Position numbers and translations under genes: made by a program
Shown: positions 8,437 through 16,416 of the stretch, piece after piece
Position numbering within the stretch: position 1 is the stretch's first letter
How the letters are laid out: each line of letters begins with the position of its first letter
Notes under the pieces: generated by a model
What the model was told of the DNA's origin: nothing
The model's input: the letters and a program-made list of their open reading frames with translations, nothing else
The model's database searches: none
Assembly (NCBI GenBank): GCA_023665475.1
Contig: JAMPEB010000012.1
Coordinates: 1-64,000 of the forward strand
Length of the DNA: 64,000 bases
DNA from: Lachnoclostridium sp.
GTDB taxonomy: Bacteria; Bacillota; Clostridia; Lachnospirales; Lachnospiraceae
Direction of reading: 5' to 3'

Positions 8437-9771
8437 TTAATACCCATACTTCTTCCTGTTCCCCACAAACATTACAACAGACAAAAACAAAGTCACACCT
8501 TCGGCAACGGCAGTGGCGAGCCAGATGCCGTTTAATCCCCAGAAGATGGGGAGGATGTAAATAGCTGCAACCTGAATGACAAGAGTACGCAAAAAGGAAA
8601 TAGTAGCGGATACTTTTCCGTTATTTAACCCGGTAAAGAACGCGGAGGCAAATACATTAAAGCCTGTGGTGAAAAAGGAGAGGGCGTATAACTGCATTCC
8701 GGTGGTGGTCGTTTCATAAAGAGTCCGGTCATATCCCACATAAATCCGGGCAATGAGGGAAGAGAGCGCTTCACCCGAAATCGTCATAACAAGCGCGGTG
8801 ATTCCCGTTATCACAAGACTCTTTTTTAACACATTTTTAAGCTCCGCCTTGTTTTCGGCGCCAAAATGATACCCCACAATGGAAGTGGAGCTCATGGCAT
8901 AACCGAAATAAAATGCCTGAAAGACAAAAGCAATATACATGATTGCGCCGTATGCCGCAACGCCGTTTTCGCCAGCAAATTTTAACAGTTGAAAATTATA
9001 AAGCAGTCCGATAATGGCGCCGGATAGATTGGTCATCATCTCGGAAGCGCCGTTAGAGCAGGCTTTCCCGATGTCGTTCCAATCTATTTTTGCTTTGACA
9101 AGGCGTAAGGCACTGCTGTTTTTGCGCAGGAAATATATAGTGGGAACGATTCCGCCCACAAACTGGCTCATAGCGGTTGCAAAAGCGGCGCCCCATATGC
9201 CAAAACGCAGCAGATAGACAAAGACCACATCCATAATAATATTGGTCAACCCTGCCAGAATGGAAAGGGCTAGTCCCAAATGAGGTTTTTCGGCAGTGAT
9301 GAAAAAGCTCTGGTATGCCGCCTGCAGCATCATAAAAATATTGGAAACCGCAAGGATTCTTCCATAGATTACGCAGTCATCAATAAGATTTGCATCCGCC
9401 CCCAGCAGGGCGGATATCTGCCTCATAAACACAAAGCTGACAAAGGAAATCACCAGCCCTGAATAAACCAGAAGCTTTATCAGCATGGAGAAAACCTGAT
9501 TTGCCTTATCAGGATTTTGGGCGCCTAGATATAATGCAGCCAATGCACTTCCGCCTGTGCCTATCATAAATCCGGCGGCGCTGATTAGCTGTAGAAAGGG
9601 CCACACAAGATTTAAGGATGCAAAAGAGCTTTTCCCCGCAAAGTTGGATACAAACAGCCCGTCCACCACGGTGTACAGGGAGGTTACAATCATCATGACA
9701 ATGCTGGGCAGGGCAAAGCGGATTAATTTTTGATATGAAAAATGTTCACTTAAGGAGATTCCTTTGCTCAT
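8437..9771 (-). CDS. MATE family multidrug/toxin efflux transporter
   Basis: This 444-residue membrane protein has about twelve hydrophobic segments in two homologous halves. It would export cationic compounds using a sodium or proton gradient. FALPSIVMMIVTSLYTVVDGLFVSNFAG at the N-terminus (read in shorter pieces: ALPSIVMM, YTVVDGLFV) and the matching ITALVMTISGEAL region in the second half follow the MATE pattern. A site resembling GAAGGA lies upstream of the start. It reads toward htpG, with the SpoIID-like gene upstream on the same strand behind a hairpin. The substrate cannot be told from sequence. Confidence 0.9.
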   Translation of the reverse strand: MSKGISLSEHFSYQKLIRFALPSIVMMIVTSLYTVVDGLFVSNFAGKSSFASLNLVWPFLQLISAAGFMIGTGGSALAALYLGAQNPDKANQVFSMLIKLLVYSGLVISFVSFVFMRQISALLGADANLIDDCVIYGRILAVSNIFMMLQAAYQSFFITAEKPHLGLALSILAGLTNIIMDVVFVYLLRFGIWGAAFATAMSQFVGGIVPTIYFLRKNSSALRLVKAKIDWNDIGKACSNGASEMMTNLSGAIIGLLYNFQLLKFAGENGVAAYGAIMYIAFVFQAFYFGYAMSSTSIVGYHFGAENKAELKNVLKKSLVITGITALVMTISGEALSSLIARIYVGYDRTLYETTTTGMQLYALSFFTTGFNVFASAFFTGLNNGKVSATISFLRTLVIQVAAIYILPIFWGLNGIWLATAVAEGVTLFLSVVMFVGNRKKYGY

Positions 9772-9810
9772 AAAATAATTTATCCTTCAAATAAAAATAT
9801 AAGCATAAAC

Positions 9811-9852
9811 AATACGAAAACGGACTCTTGGATTGTAGCCCGTTTTCGTATT
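9811..9852 (-). terminator. hairpin between the SpoIID-like and MATE genes
   Basis: A perfect 13-bp inverted repeat (AATACGAAAACGG at 9811-9823 with CCGTTTTCGTATT at 9840-9852) lies downstream of the minus-strand SpoIID-like gene. The trailing sequence on the minus strand is only moderately T-rich (GTTTATGCTT), so termination may be partial. Confidence 0.55.
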
Positions 9853-9878
9853 CCTGTCAAGTTGAAAATCAGCCCGTC

Positions 9879-11165
9879 TTAATTCGGTTCCGAAATTCTG
9901 GTGACTCCTACATAAATATCAGAAATTTCATACCAGGTAGCGTAGTCCGTGACCCCTGTCTGGGGCAGCCCGAATATGCCTTGGAAAATGCGGACGGACT
10001 CGGCAGTGGCAGGACCGTAAATGCCGTCCGGAGTAATGGTGGGAATAGCAGGATAGTTGCGGGCAATGCGGTTTATCTGATTTTGTAACTGCTGCACTTT
10101 TTCCCCGGAGGAGCCTATGGTCAGGTCATAACCGGGATAGGAGGACGGAACTCCGGAGATAAAGTCTGCAGTGTTGATATACATATCATTTCCAAAATAA
10201 TAACGGATAATTTCGATGGCGGAATATCCCTCATCCCCCAGATATTTGGAACCCCATTGGCTTAACCCGGAACAGGTGACGCGCCTTCCGTCGCAGTAAG
10301 AGGTAAAAATCGGCTGCCGGACTCCGGGGCGTGACAGATAGTTTGCAAAGATGGTGTCCACAAGCCTGTCGATATTTTCGTAAATATTGCGCCCGTATAC
10401 CCATTTCTGGTCATAAGCGGTGGAGGAAGTTATGGTGAAATCATAGCCCTGATTGCGATACCACTCTGTATACACCCGGTTTAAGGTAAAGGACATGATG
10501 ACCAGAATATTGGCATACAGGGTGCTTTCCGGCCATGTGGAATAGATTTCGCTGGATGCCACATTTTTAATGTAATCCTTATAACGAACCCAATAATTAG
10601 TGGCGGTAGGGTCGGAAGGAACACCGTCATGCACAATAATGTATTCGGGAATCACCACGCGGCTCAGGACGATTTCGCCACTTTCGTCTACAGGCTTGAT
10701 TTCCTCTTCCGGAATTTTAGGCGGAAAATCACCGAATAATGTATGGACGGGAATGGTTACGATTTTTTCTTCCCCCGATGGCGTCAAAGGCTCCATCCGG
10801 ATGGGCTGTATGGAAAGTTCATCCGCAAAAATTTCGGAGCCGGACACCAGAACGGTCTCATAATCCGGTGCAGTCACAGTGATATTGTATTCCGAATAGG
10901 GCTGGGCGCCGGGGTCCGGCTGTAAAGAAAGTTCCAAGGGAGGCGCGGGAAGGTCTACAATTTCCGTCTGACCGGAGCTGTCCGTGGTCAGGGTCATGAG
11001 GGGAGCTTCAGGGTCACCGCTGTAAGATATAGTGACCATTGCATTTTCTATGGGAATCATCCCCAGAGAGGATACGACATTGATTCTCAAAGAACCGGAG
11101 TAAACGGAGGCGGATTCCTCCGGCTCCTGAGCAGCTTCGAGAAAATTGGAATTCATATTAGGCAT
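9879..11165 (-). CDS. SpoIID/LytB-like protein with peptidoglycan-binding domain
   Basis: The 428 residues hold three parts. Residues 25-125 form a carboxypeptidase-regulatory-like beta-sandwich (NAMVTISYSGD, DSSGQTEIVDLP). Residues 180-345 resemble SpoIID/LytB (YIKNVASSEIYSTWP, YANILVIMSFTLN, a late GLSQWGSKYLGDEGYSAIEIIRYYFG). The C-terminus is a PG_binding_1 repeat (IGSSGEKVQQLQNQ, ITPDGIYGPATAESVRIFQ). The predicted role is peptidoglycan binding or turnover. No signal peptide is evident at the chosen start, and the ribosome binding site is weak, so either the start is wrong or the protein is released without a classical signal. It could act on spores, since related proteins occur in spore formers. 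Confidence 0.75.
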   Translation of the reverse strand: MPNMNSNFLEAAQEPEESASVYSGSLRINVVSSLGMIPIENAMVTISYSGDPEAPLMTLTTDSSGQTEIVDLPAPPLELSLQPDPGAQPYSEYNITVTAPDYETVLVSGSEIFADELSIQPIRMEPLTPSGEEKIVTIPVHTLFGDFPPKIPEEEIKPVDESGEIVLSRVVIPEYIIVHDGVPSDPTATNYWVRYKDYIKNVASSEIYSTWPESTLYANILVIMSFTLNRVYTEWYRNQGYDFTITSSTAYDQKWVYGRNIYENIDRLVDTIFANYLSRPGVRQPIFTSYCDGRRVTCSGLSQWGSKYLGDEGYSAIEIIRYYFGNDMYINTADFISGVPSSYPGYDLTIGSSGEKVQQLQNQINRIARNYPAIPTITPDGIYGPATAESVRIFQGIFGLPQTGVTDYATWYEISDIYVGVTRISEPN

Positions 11166-11230
11166 GGTTTCGTCTTTCTGTTATTTTCATTACTGTATCT
11201 ATATGCGAGAAGAGGGGATTGCGTGACTGG

Positions 11231-11285
11231 AAAAAGGCAGGGCATTCATTCTTTCTGATAAAGACGAAAAAACAGATGCCCTGCC
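11231..11285 (-). terminator. terminator of the aquaporin-family gene
   Basis: Read on the minus strand, GGCAGGGCAT and ATGCCCTGCC (11276-11285 and 11236-11245) form a perfect 10-bp stem. Five T residues (11231-11235) follow directly. Confidence 0.8.
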
Positions 11286-11352
11286 GTGGATTATGTACCA
11301 TTACAACGGTCGAACCGATTGGGAGATAAAAGAAGATTTTTATAAACAGTGC

Positions 11353-12144
11353 TTACAGTGCAGCGGTAATCATTGAGGTTACAATCACTGCAAGGATGCC
11401 TCCGATGGAGGAGCCGATCAGATTTACCACCAACTGATAGGTCCAATCCACTTTTTCGCCGTTTTTATTGGGAATGGGAAGCAGTGTAAACCATACGCTG
11501 CTGAATACGGAACGCATAGCATTCATGCTGAATCCCGTGGAGTTTAAGGAGAGAGCCAGAAGCGCCACAGCTCCAAATCCTACAATTCCGATTAAGAGAG
11601 GAGATGCGCCCATAGTTAATGAGGGCAATGCGATGCCATAAGTAGCGGTATCAGCGCCTGTTGCCATAGTCAATGAGGCCTGTGCCCCGGCAATTCCGAT
11701 AAATACAAGGAAAAGGAAGAGGAAGGTTGCCAGCACCTCCTGAACAAAGTTTAAGGGGAGATTTTTTTCAACGGGATAAGCGGAGAAAATGCCTCTCTTG
11801 GACTCGTTCTCGGATGCCTTAAAGGAATCCCAGAAGAAAATCATGCACAGAGCCACTGCCGCGCCTGCCGCTAAAAATTCCATCAATAGATAAATCAAAG
11901 CGTCTGTAACTGCCATTCCGTTCCAGATTACCTGACCTAAGACCACGCCCGGATTGAGAAGCGCCGGACCGCCCATGGCAGCGGCTACGGTAAGACCGAA
12001 GCCCACTGCAAGACTCCATGCGATAACCAGTTCGACATAATTAAGAGTGGAAACCAAGGTCTTTTTCAAGGAGACATTACACATATAAGCGTAACCTCCA
12101 AGCAGGAAAATTAAACTGCCGCAAAACTCGGATAAATAGTTCAT
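11353..12144 (-). CDS. aquaporin/MIP-family channel with degenerate NPA motifs
   Basis: This 263-residue membrane protein has six hydrophobic helices and the two half-helix loops of the major intrinsic protein family, which passes water, glycerol or other small neutral molecules. The first loop reads GGPALLNPGVV (N64-P65-G66), where the family has NPA. The second reads TGFSMNAMRS (N208-A209-M210-R211), where it has NPAR. Both asparagines and the selectivity arginine are therefore kept, but the P-A pairs are altered. The start at 12144 follows GGAGG at 12151-12155; an upstream in-frame codon at 12306 would extend the protein with non-family sequence. It is divergent from the Nif11-like cassette and has its own terminator. 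The substrate is unknown. Confidence 0.75.
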   Translation of the reverse strand: MNYLSEFCGSLIFLLGGYAYMCNVSLKKTLVSTLNYVELVIAWSLAVGFGLTVAAAMGGPALLNPGVVLGQVIWNGMAVTDALIYLLMEFLAAGAAVALCMIFFWDSFKASENESKRGIFSAYPVEKNLPLNFVQEVLATFLFLFLVFIGIAGAQASLTMATGADTATYGIALPSLTMGASPLLIGIVGFGAVALLALSLNSTGFSMNAMRSVFSSVWFTLLPIPNKNGEKVDWTYQLVVNLIGSSIGGILAVIVTSMITAAL

Positions 12145-12285
12145 GCTGTTCCTCCATTCGACATTTTTTTTCCATTGTAACATAAAATGCGGCAGGGGAC
12201 AAGGCGTAGCTTTTGACAACTCAAGTCGAAAAAAAGACATTATAAGTAAAAAGTCACACAAAATGTCTAAAGACTGCCATAATGT

Positions 12286-12304
12286 GTTTGTAGCAGCTAC
12301 AAAC
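12286..12304 (+). promoter_or_regulatory. 19-bp palindrome upstream of the Nif11-like gene
   Basis: GTTTGTAGC and GCTACAAAC form a perfect 9-bp inverted repeat around a single A. It begins 3 bases after a CATAAT (12278-12283) that could be a -10 box without a good -35, so the palindrome would cover the start of transcription. This is the layout of a repressor site or an activator-dependent promoter. A TTGACA at 12213-12218 further upstream could serve another start. Its regulator is unknown; the LytTR gene of the same cassette is one candidate. Confidence 0.5.
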
Positions 12305-12342
12305 ATAGTAATACGGAAACTGACGAGAAGGAGGACAAGAAC

Positions 12343-12561
12343 ATGTCAAAAGAGATTGAGAGATTTAAGGATGTAGTGAAGGGCGACAAAGAGCTTCAGG
12401 CACAACTGAGAGCGGCAACCATGCAGGGAATTGTGGCTATGGCTAACGGAATGGGCTATTCCATCACCGCCAAAGATCTGGAAGAGGAAGTTAAGCTGCA
12501 GGGCACAAGGGGCAATGCGGGAGCCGTTATTGTATGGGAGAATTACTTTATTGTCGGTTAA
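12343..12561 (+). CDS. Nif11-like RiPP precursor peptide
   Basis: This 72-residue peptide starts at an ATG with a perfect AAGGAGG at 12328-12334. Residues 3-50 resemble the Nif11-type leader: an amphipathic helix with ERFKDVVKGDKELQAQLRAA, then MANGMGYSITAKDLEEE, which parallels the family's A-x-x-x-G-F-x-x-T-x-x-D-L pattern. The remaining C-terminal part, GTRGNAGAVIVWENYFIVG, is a short Gly-rich linker followed by a hydrophobic and aromatic tail without Cys. I infer that the tail is the modified core. The next gene, a radical SAM protein, starts 24 bases later and is the likely maturase. No transporter or leader peptidase is adjacent. An alternative is a non-RiPP Nif11-like helper protein. 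Confidence 0.7.
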   Translation: MSKEIERFKDVVKGDKELQAQLRAATMQGIVAMANGMGYSITAKDLEEEVKLQGTRGNAGAVIVWENYFIVG

Positions 12562-12584
12562 GATTCCGAAGACGGAGGTCATGT

Positions 12585-14384
12585 ATGAAATATTATTTTA
12601 AAATACATACAGGGGACAAAGTCAACGCGGGAACCTCTTCTGATATTACAGTAATTCTGTTTGGCACAAAAGGGTGCACGGAAGCGAAAAGCTTCCGTGC
12701 CTGTGCCGACGGAACTCCTTTCCAAAGAAATCAGACGGATTTGATAGAGGTTGACTTTGCGGTTGATGTAGGATATGTTGATCAAATTGTATTGGGAAAA
12801 GATTCCCGCTCATCTGAGAAGAACGGATGGCTGTGTGATTCTATAGAAGTCAGCAGACAACCCTTTGACGGGGGACAGGCTCAGTGTTCCCTGTTTCAAA
12901 TAAATGATTGGCTGACCCTCCCCCGGGAGACAAAAACCTACATGGTATCGGAAGGATATCCGCATGCCGTATTATCTCCCGAAAAGAGGGAGGAAGAGGT
13001 TTCGGGCGGTACGATTACTGTGCCGTCGAATGAGGTGTACGAACAGAAAGTGAAAAGCTGTCTATCGGTTCAGGTAGATACAGGCAGTATTTGCGCAACG
13101 GATATCATAACGAATCAAGAGGTTGTTTTATCCGAGGATGCATGGAAAAGGATATATGACAGATATGTCAATAATGTTGTCATGAAATATGCAGGCACAG
13201 CGTTAAATGTGTCAAAGGATACCTTTGAAACCATCAGTATAGGACCGTTTCCTACAGAAATGGTTTATGAAATGCTTTGGAGCAGGACAATCTATACCTT
13301 TCATATCTGTGTGGGAGAAATACGCCTCCGCTTTGATGTTCCCTGTGGGGAAAGCTTTGTACGGCTTCGGGAAATCACAGGCGGAAATATGATACCGGCT
13401 GCGCAATGCCGCGTGAGGACAAAAAAAGCCTATCTTTTTGATAATGTCGGAATTGCGTTGACACGAAAATGCAATGCTTCTTGTCGGATGTGTTGTTTTG
13501 AGTGTAATATGAAGAGAGAGGAAACCTTGACGGAAAGAGAGGTACATGACATCATTGAACAGGCGGCACAGATAGAAGGAATCAATCGGATAGGATTTAG
13601 CGGCGGCGAGGCGATGCTCTATCCGGATTTATTGTTTAGCGGTCTTGCGAAAGCAAAAGAAGAGGGCATGAATACTTCTCTTACCTCTAATGGCTTTTGG
13701 GGAGCGAATCATACGACCTGCCGCAGGGCGCTCAACATGTTTAAAAATGTCGGTCTGGATTCCTTGACTATCAGTGTGGATCAATACCATCTGGAATATG
13801 TCCCTTTACAGTCGGTCATACATATTATCCAAAACAACAGGGATTTCGGAGTTCCGCTGACTTTAGCGGTGGGAGACAGTCTGGAAGGGCAGAGAGCTTT
13901 GGAAATTTTGCGTGAGATGGGAGTAACAGCCTATATTACGAATCTGGTTATGTACCCCTTTATGCCCGTGGGCAGGGGAAGCGATATCCCGGACGATGCA
14001 ATTTACTATATGCCTTATGAAAATGACTGGAAGTGCTGCAACAATAACCATCTGGCGGTTTTATATGACGGAAGCGTATATCCCTGCTGCTCTCAGGCAG
14101 TGTATGGAAGCCTGCTGTCCATGGGTAATATCAGGGAATATTCTTTGAAAGAGTTAATAGACAAATATGCCGGAAAATGTATTTTCTCAACAATGAAAAG
14201 AAGAGGACTGGATTGGTTTGTAAAGATAGCGGTGGAAGAAATGGGAATGCAGCTGCCGACGCGGTATCATTCGGCCTGCCATCTTTGTAATGTCTTATTT
14301 TCCGACAAGGATTTTGTGGATAGGCTGTCTTCTTATATCGAAAAAGAATACCGGCAGACCATTTATGAATTTTTTGAAAGGTAA
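12585..14384 (+). CDS. radical SAM/SPASM protein with N-terminal PLAT-like domain
   Basis: The 599 residues form three regions. Residues 1-100 look like a PLAT/LH2 beta-sandwich (YYFKIHTGDKVNAGTSSDI at the start, then a TDLIEVDF strand, VDQIVLGKD and WLCDSIEVS). A middle region of about 150-285 is unfamiliar. The radical SAM core follows, with C296-x3-C300-x2-C303 in LTRKCNASCRMC, the SGGEAMLYPD glycine motif and LTSNGFWG. Cysteines at 484/485, 501/502, 565 and 568 (CHLC) form a SPASM-like C-terminus for auxiliary iron-sulfur clusters. It probably installs a radical-based modification on the adjacent peptide in the cytosol. The start at 12585 follows GGAGG at 12574-12578. The PLAT fusion is unusual; that domain normally binds lipids or proteins. 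Confidence 0.85.
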   Translation: MKYYFKIHTGDKVNAGTSSDITVILFGTKGCTEAKSFRACADGTPFQRNQTDLIEVDFAVDVGYVDQIVLGKDSRSSEKNGWLCDSIEVSRQPFDGGQAQCSLFQINDWLTLPRETKTYMVSEGYPHAVLSPEKREEEVSGGTITVPSNEVYEQKVKSCLSVQVDTGSICATDIITNQEVVLSEDAWKRIYDRYVNNVVMKYAGTALNVSKDTFETISIGPFPTEMVYEMLWSRTIYTFHICVGEIRLRFDVPCGESFVRLREITGGNMIPAAQCRVRTKKAYLFDNVGIALTRKCNASCRMCCFECNMKREETLTEREVHDIIEQAAQIEGINRIGFSGGEAMLYPDLLFSGLAKAKEEGMNTSLTSNGFWGANHTTCRRALNMFKNVGLDSLTISVDQYHLEYVPLQSVIHIIQNNRDFGVPLTLAVGDSLEGQRALEILREMGVTAYITNLVMYPFMPVGRGSDIPDDAIYYMPYENDWKCCNNNHLAVLYDGSVYPCCSQAVYGSLLSMGNIREYSLKELIDKYAGKCIFSTMKRRGLDWFVKIAVEEMGMQLPTRYHSACHLCNVLFSDKDFVDRLSSYIEKEYRQTIYEFFER

Positions 14385-14438
14385 TTTTCCGAAGGGAAGA
14401 GAAGATAAAGGTATGGGGGAAAGGTATGGGGGAACTTT

Positions 14439-15152
14439 ATGATTAAGGTTGCGCTTTGTGACCAATCGATTCAAACATATTACGCCATAAAAAGGTGTCT
14501 GGAGCAATGTGCGCTCAGCTATAAAAGCCCTATTAGTTTTTGCTATTACGCTACGGTGGATGAATTGGTTTTTTCCTATCAGGGACAGTATGATATTTTG
14601 TTTTTAGATACCGTGGTGAATCAAAAAAGCGGCATAGACGCGGCAAAATGCATTCGGGAAATAGATGCGAGAGTGTTTATTGTGTTTGTCACGGCACACG
14701 ACAATTTCGGGGCGGAAAGTTATCAGATACGAGCAACAAGTTATTTGCTAAAGCCTTTTTCCGCGGAAACCCTGAGGCAGACTTTCCATCGGATGTATGT
14801 GGAGCTGCTTAAGGAAAAAGATTATATCATCGGCAAATCAAAAAACAGAATTGTGAAGCTGCCCATTGAGGATATTTTGTATGTGGAATATTGTAATCAC
14901 AAGCTTATTTTCCATATGTTTTTTGAAGACTCGGAAACAATGTACGGTTCTTATCAGCAGCTTTTTGAACAAAAGTCTGCGAATTGTCTGTATCAGATTC
15001 ATAGGAGTTATGTAATCAATATGATTTGGATTGAGCACATAGAAAATAAAGCAATCTATTTACAAAATGTTTCTCAGGGATTTATAGTAAGCAGAGCGCG
15101 CTGGAAGGATTTTCTGCATACCTATCAAAGGTTCCTCAATTCCAAACAATAA
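14439..15152 (+). CDS. AgrA/LytTR-family response regulator
   Basis: This 237-residue DNA-binding regulator has a receiver domain at 1-120, with the phosphoacceptor D57 in DILFLDTVV, D8 and the conserved K105 in YLLKPFS. A LytTR DNA-binding domain follows at about 135-235 (IVKLPIEDILYVEYCNHKL, YQIHRSYVINMIWIEHIE). Regulators of this type usually answer a sensor kinase that detects a peptide and bind direct repeats near promoters. No histidine kinase gene is in the window, so its signal is unknown. The gene begins 54 bases after the radical SAM gene behind a GGGGGAA site and is probably in the same transcript, suggesting it controls the peptide cassette. Confidence 0.9.
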   Translation: MIKVALCDQSIQTYYAIKRCLEQCALSYKSPISFCYYATVDELVFSYQGQYDILFLDTVVNQKSGIDAAKCIREIDARVFIVFVTAHDNFGAESYQIRATSYLLKPFSAETLRQTFHRMYVELLKEKDYIIGKSKNRIVKLPIEDILYVEYCNHKLIFHMFFEDSETMYGSYQQLFEQKSANCLYQIHRSYVINMIWIEHIENKAIYLQNVSQGFIVSRARWKDFLHTYQRFLNSKQ

Positions 15153-15207
15153 AGCTCCCTGTCGGCAGCAGATTTTGTCTATAGGGAAATCGGGGCGTCA
15201 GATGTGT

Positions 15208-15444
15208 TTATTTATGCACAGGCTCATACTTATAGGTTATAGAAGAATCGATGACGGTATTCTCATCGGTTGCTAACTCTGTGCGAAACCCTTCCTGACG
15301 GCTGCCGTTAGCTTCCGCAGTATTAGGCTCTGCGGCATTAACTTCTGCGCCGGATACATTTTTCAGTACAAATATCATAACTGCACTTAACAGAACCAGA
15401 ACTGCTATTGCCGAACCTACAATATATCGTTTTTTAGCTGCCAT
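15208..15444 (-). CDS. small single-pass membrane protein
   Basis: This 78-residue protein has a basic N-terminus (MAAKKRY), one hydrophobic helix at about 8-27 and an outward-facing, Ala/Asn/Glu-rich tail ending EPVHK. A strong AGGAGG lies upstream of the start, and a near-consensus promoter lies about 60 bases upstream on the same strand, so it is very likely expressed. It converges on the LytTR gene. I do not recognise a family or know a function; it could be a small exported peptide or a membrane regulator. Confidence 0.7.
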   Translation of the reverse strand: MAAKKRYIVGSAIAVLVLLSAVMIFVLKNVSGAEVNAAEPNTAEANGSRQEGFRTELATDENTVIDSSITYKYEPVHK

Positions 15445-15498
15445 ATTTTATATCCTCCTAACACTAAAATTTTGTGGGACATAACAAGTTACGATTGT

Positions 15499-15527
15499 AG
15501 TATAATACGGGTAATAGCTGATGTCAA
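15499..15527 (-). promoter_or_regulatory. sigma-A promoter for the 78-residue membrane protein
   Basis: On the minus strand, TTGACA (15527-15522) and TATACT (15504-15499) are separated by 17 bases, with the start codon about 55 bases further on. Confidence 0.75.
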
Positions 15528-15599
15528 GCAGAAATTTTAAAATTAAGTAAAAAATCAGGAAAAGAATCAATCGAAAATAAATTGCCGTAGAAAATCCGG

Positions 15600-15628
15600 T
15601 TGCGTTCTTTTGCCTCAAAAGGTATAAT
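15600..15628 (+). promoter_or_regulatory. sigma-A promoter for the metallophosphoesterase gene
   Basis: TTGCGT (15600-15605), 17 bases and a perfect TATAAT (15623-15628) precede the phosphoesterase start by about 45 bases. Confidence 0.7.
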
Positions 15629-15673
15629 GAACGGGAAAGCTTTATGGAAAGTACGGATGTCAGGAGTATGATA

Positions 15674-16393
15674 ATGGCTGAAAAATCGCATAGAATCGCT
15701 GTTCTGGCGGATACCCACGGACTTTTGCGCCCCGAAGTGACAGAGGTGCTCAAGACCTGTGAAATCATTTTGCACGGCGGCGATATCAACAATCGAAAAA
15801 TAATGGAGCAGCTTGAGCAGATTGCGCCGTTGTATGCAGTGAGGGGCAATAATGATAAGGATTGGGCGCAGGGAATGGCGGAAGAATTGGAAATTACACT
15901 GTTTGGACTGCCCATTTATATGGTACACAACAAAAAGCACAGAAAAGAAAATCTAAAAGGAACGGCTCTTTTCATTTATGGTCATTCCCATAAATATGAA
16001 GAAAAGTCAGAAGACGGCGTATTTTTCTTAAATCCGGGAAGCTGCGGACCAAGGCGCTTTAAGCAGCCTGTGACCATGGCGGTGTTAGAGGTGTATGAGG
16101 ATACCGGAAGGTGGGAGGTGCAGAAAATCGATCTGACACAAAGGGAAGAGGAAACGGGGAAGCAAGGGATTACGGCAAAACGGACAGATTTGAATGCCGG
16201 GAATATCAAGCGGATTGTGGAAAGCATTCTGTATGATATGGCTGCAGGAAAGAATGTAAACGCTATTGCGGACAGGCTGGGTGTGGAAGTTGAATTTGTG
16301 GAACAGGTCTGCCGGATTTATGTGATCCATCCGGGGGTGGATGCCGGAGGGATTGTAGATAAAATGGAAGTAAATGCTTTAACAGTGAAATAG
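15674..16393 (+). CDS. YfcE/MJ0936-type metallophosphoesterase
   Basis: This 239-residue cytosolic phosphodiesterase has the calcineurin-like metal-binding motifs in order: LADTHG, LHGGDINN, RGNNDKD and YGHSHKYE, then a LNPGSCGPRR strand typical of the YfcE family. A C-terminal extension of about 80 residues (from roughly 155) has helices resembling a small helix-turn-helix (VNAIADRLGVEVEFVEQV), which is not part of the core enzyme. The start at 15674 is chosen because AGGAG lies 7 bases upstream; an ATG at 15644 is only a few bases from the expected transcription start. The physiological substrate is not known. The next gene follows after 23 bases. Confidence 0.85.
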   Translation: MAEKSHRIAVLADTHGLLRPEVTEVLKTCEIILHGGDINNRKIMEQLEQIAPLYAVRGNNDKDWAQGMAEELEITLFGLPIYMVHNKKHRKENLKGTALFIYGHSHKYEEKSEDGVFFLNPGSCGPRRFKQPVTMAVLEVYEDTGRWEVQKIDLTQREEETGKQGITAKRTDLNAGNIKRIVESILYDMAAGKNVNAIADRLGVEVEFVEQVCRIYVIHPGVDAGGIVDKMEVNALTVK

Positions 16394-16416
16394 ATATCAT
16401 ATAGGAGGTGTAAAAA

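Noticed and set aside
15448..15940. Overlapping minus-strand frames of 138-155 residues
   Set aside because: They oppose the phosphoesterase gene and its promoter. The small membrane protein promoter on the same strand explains transcription there.
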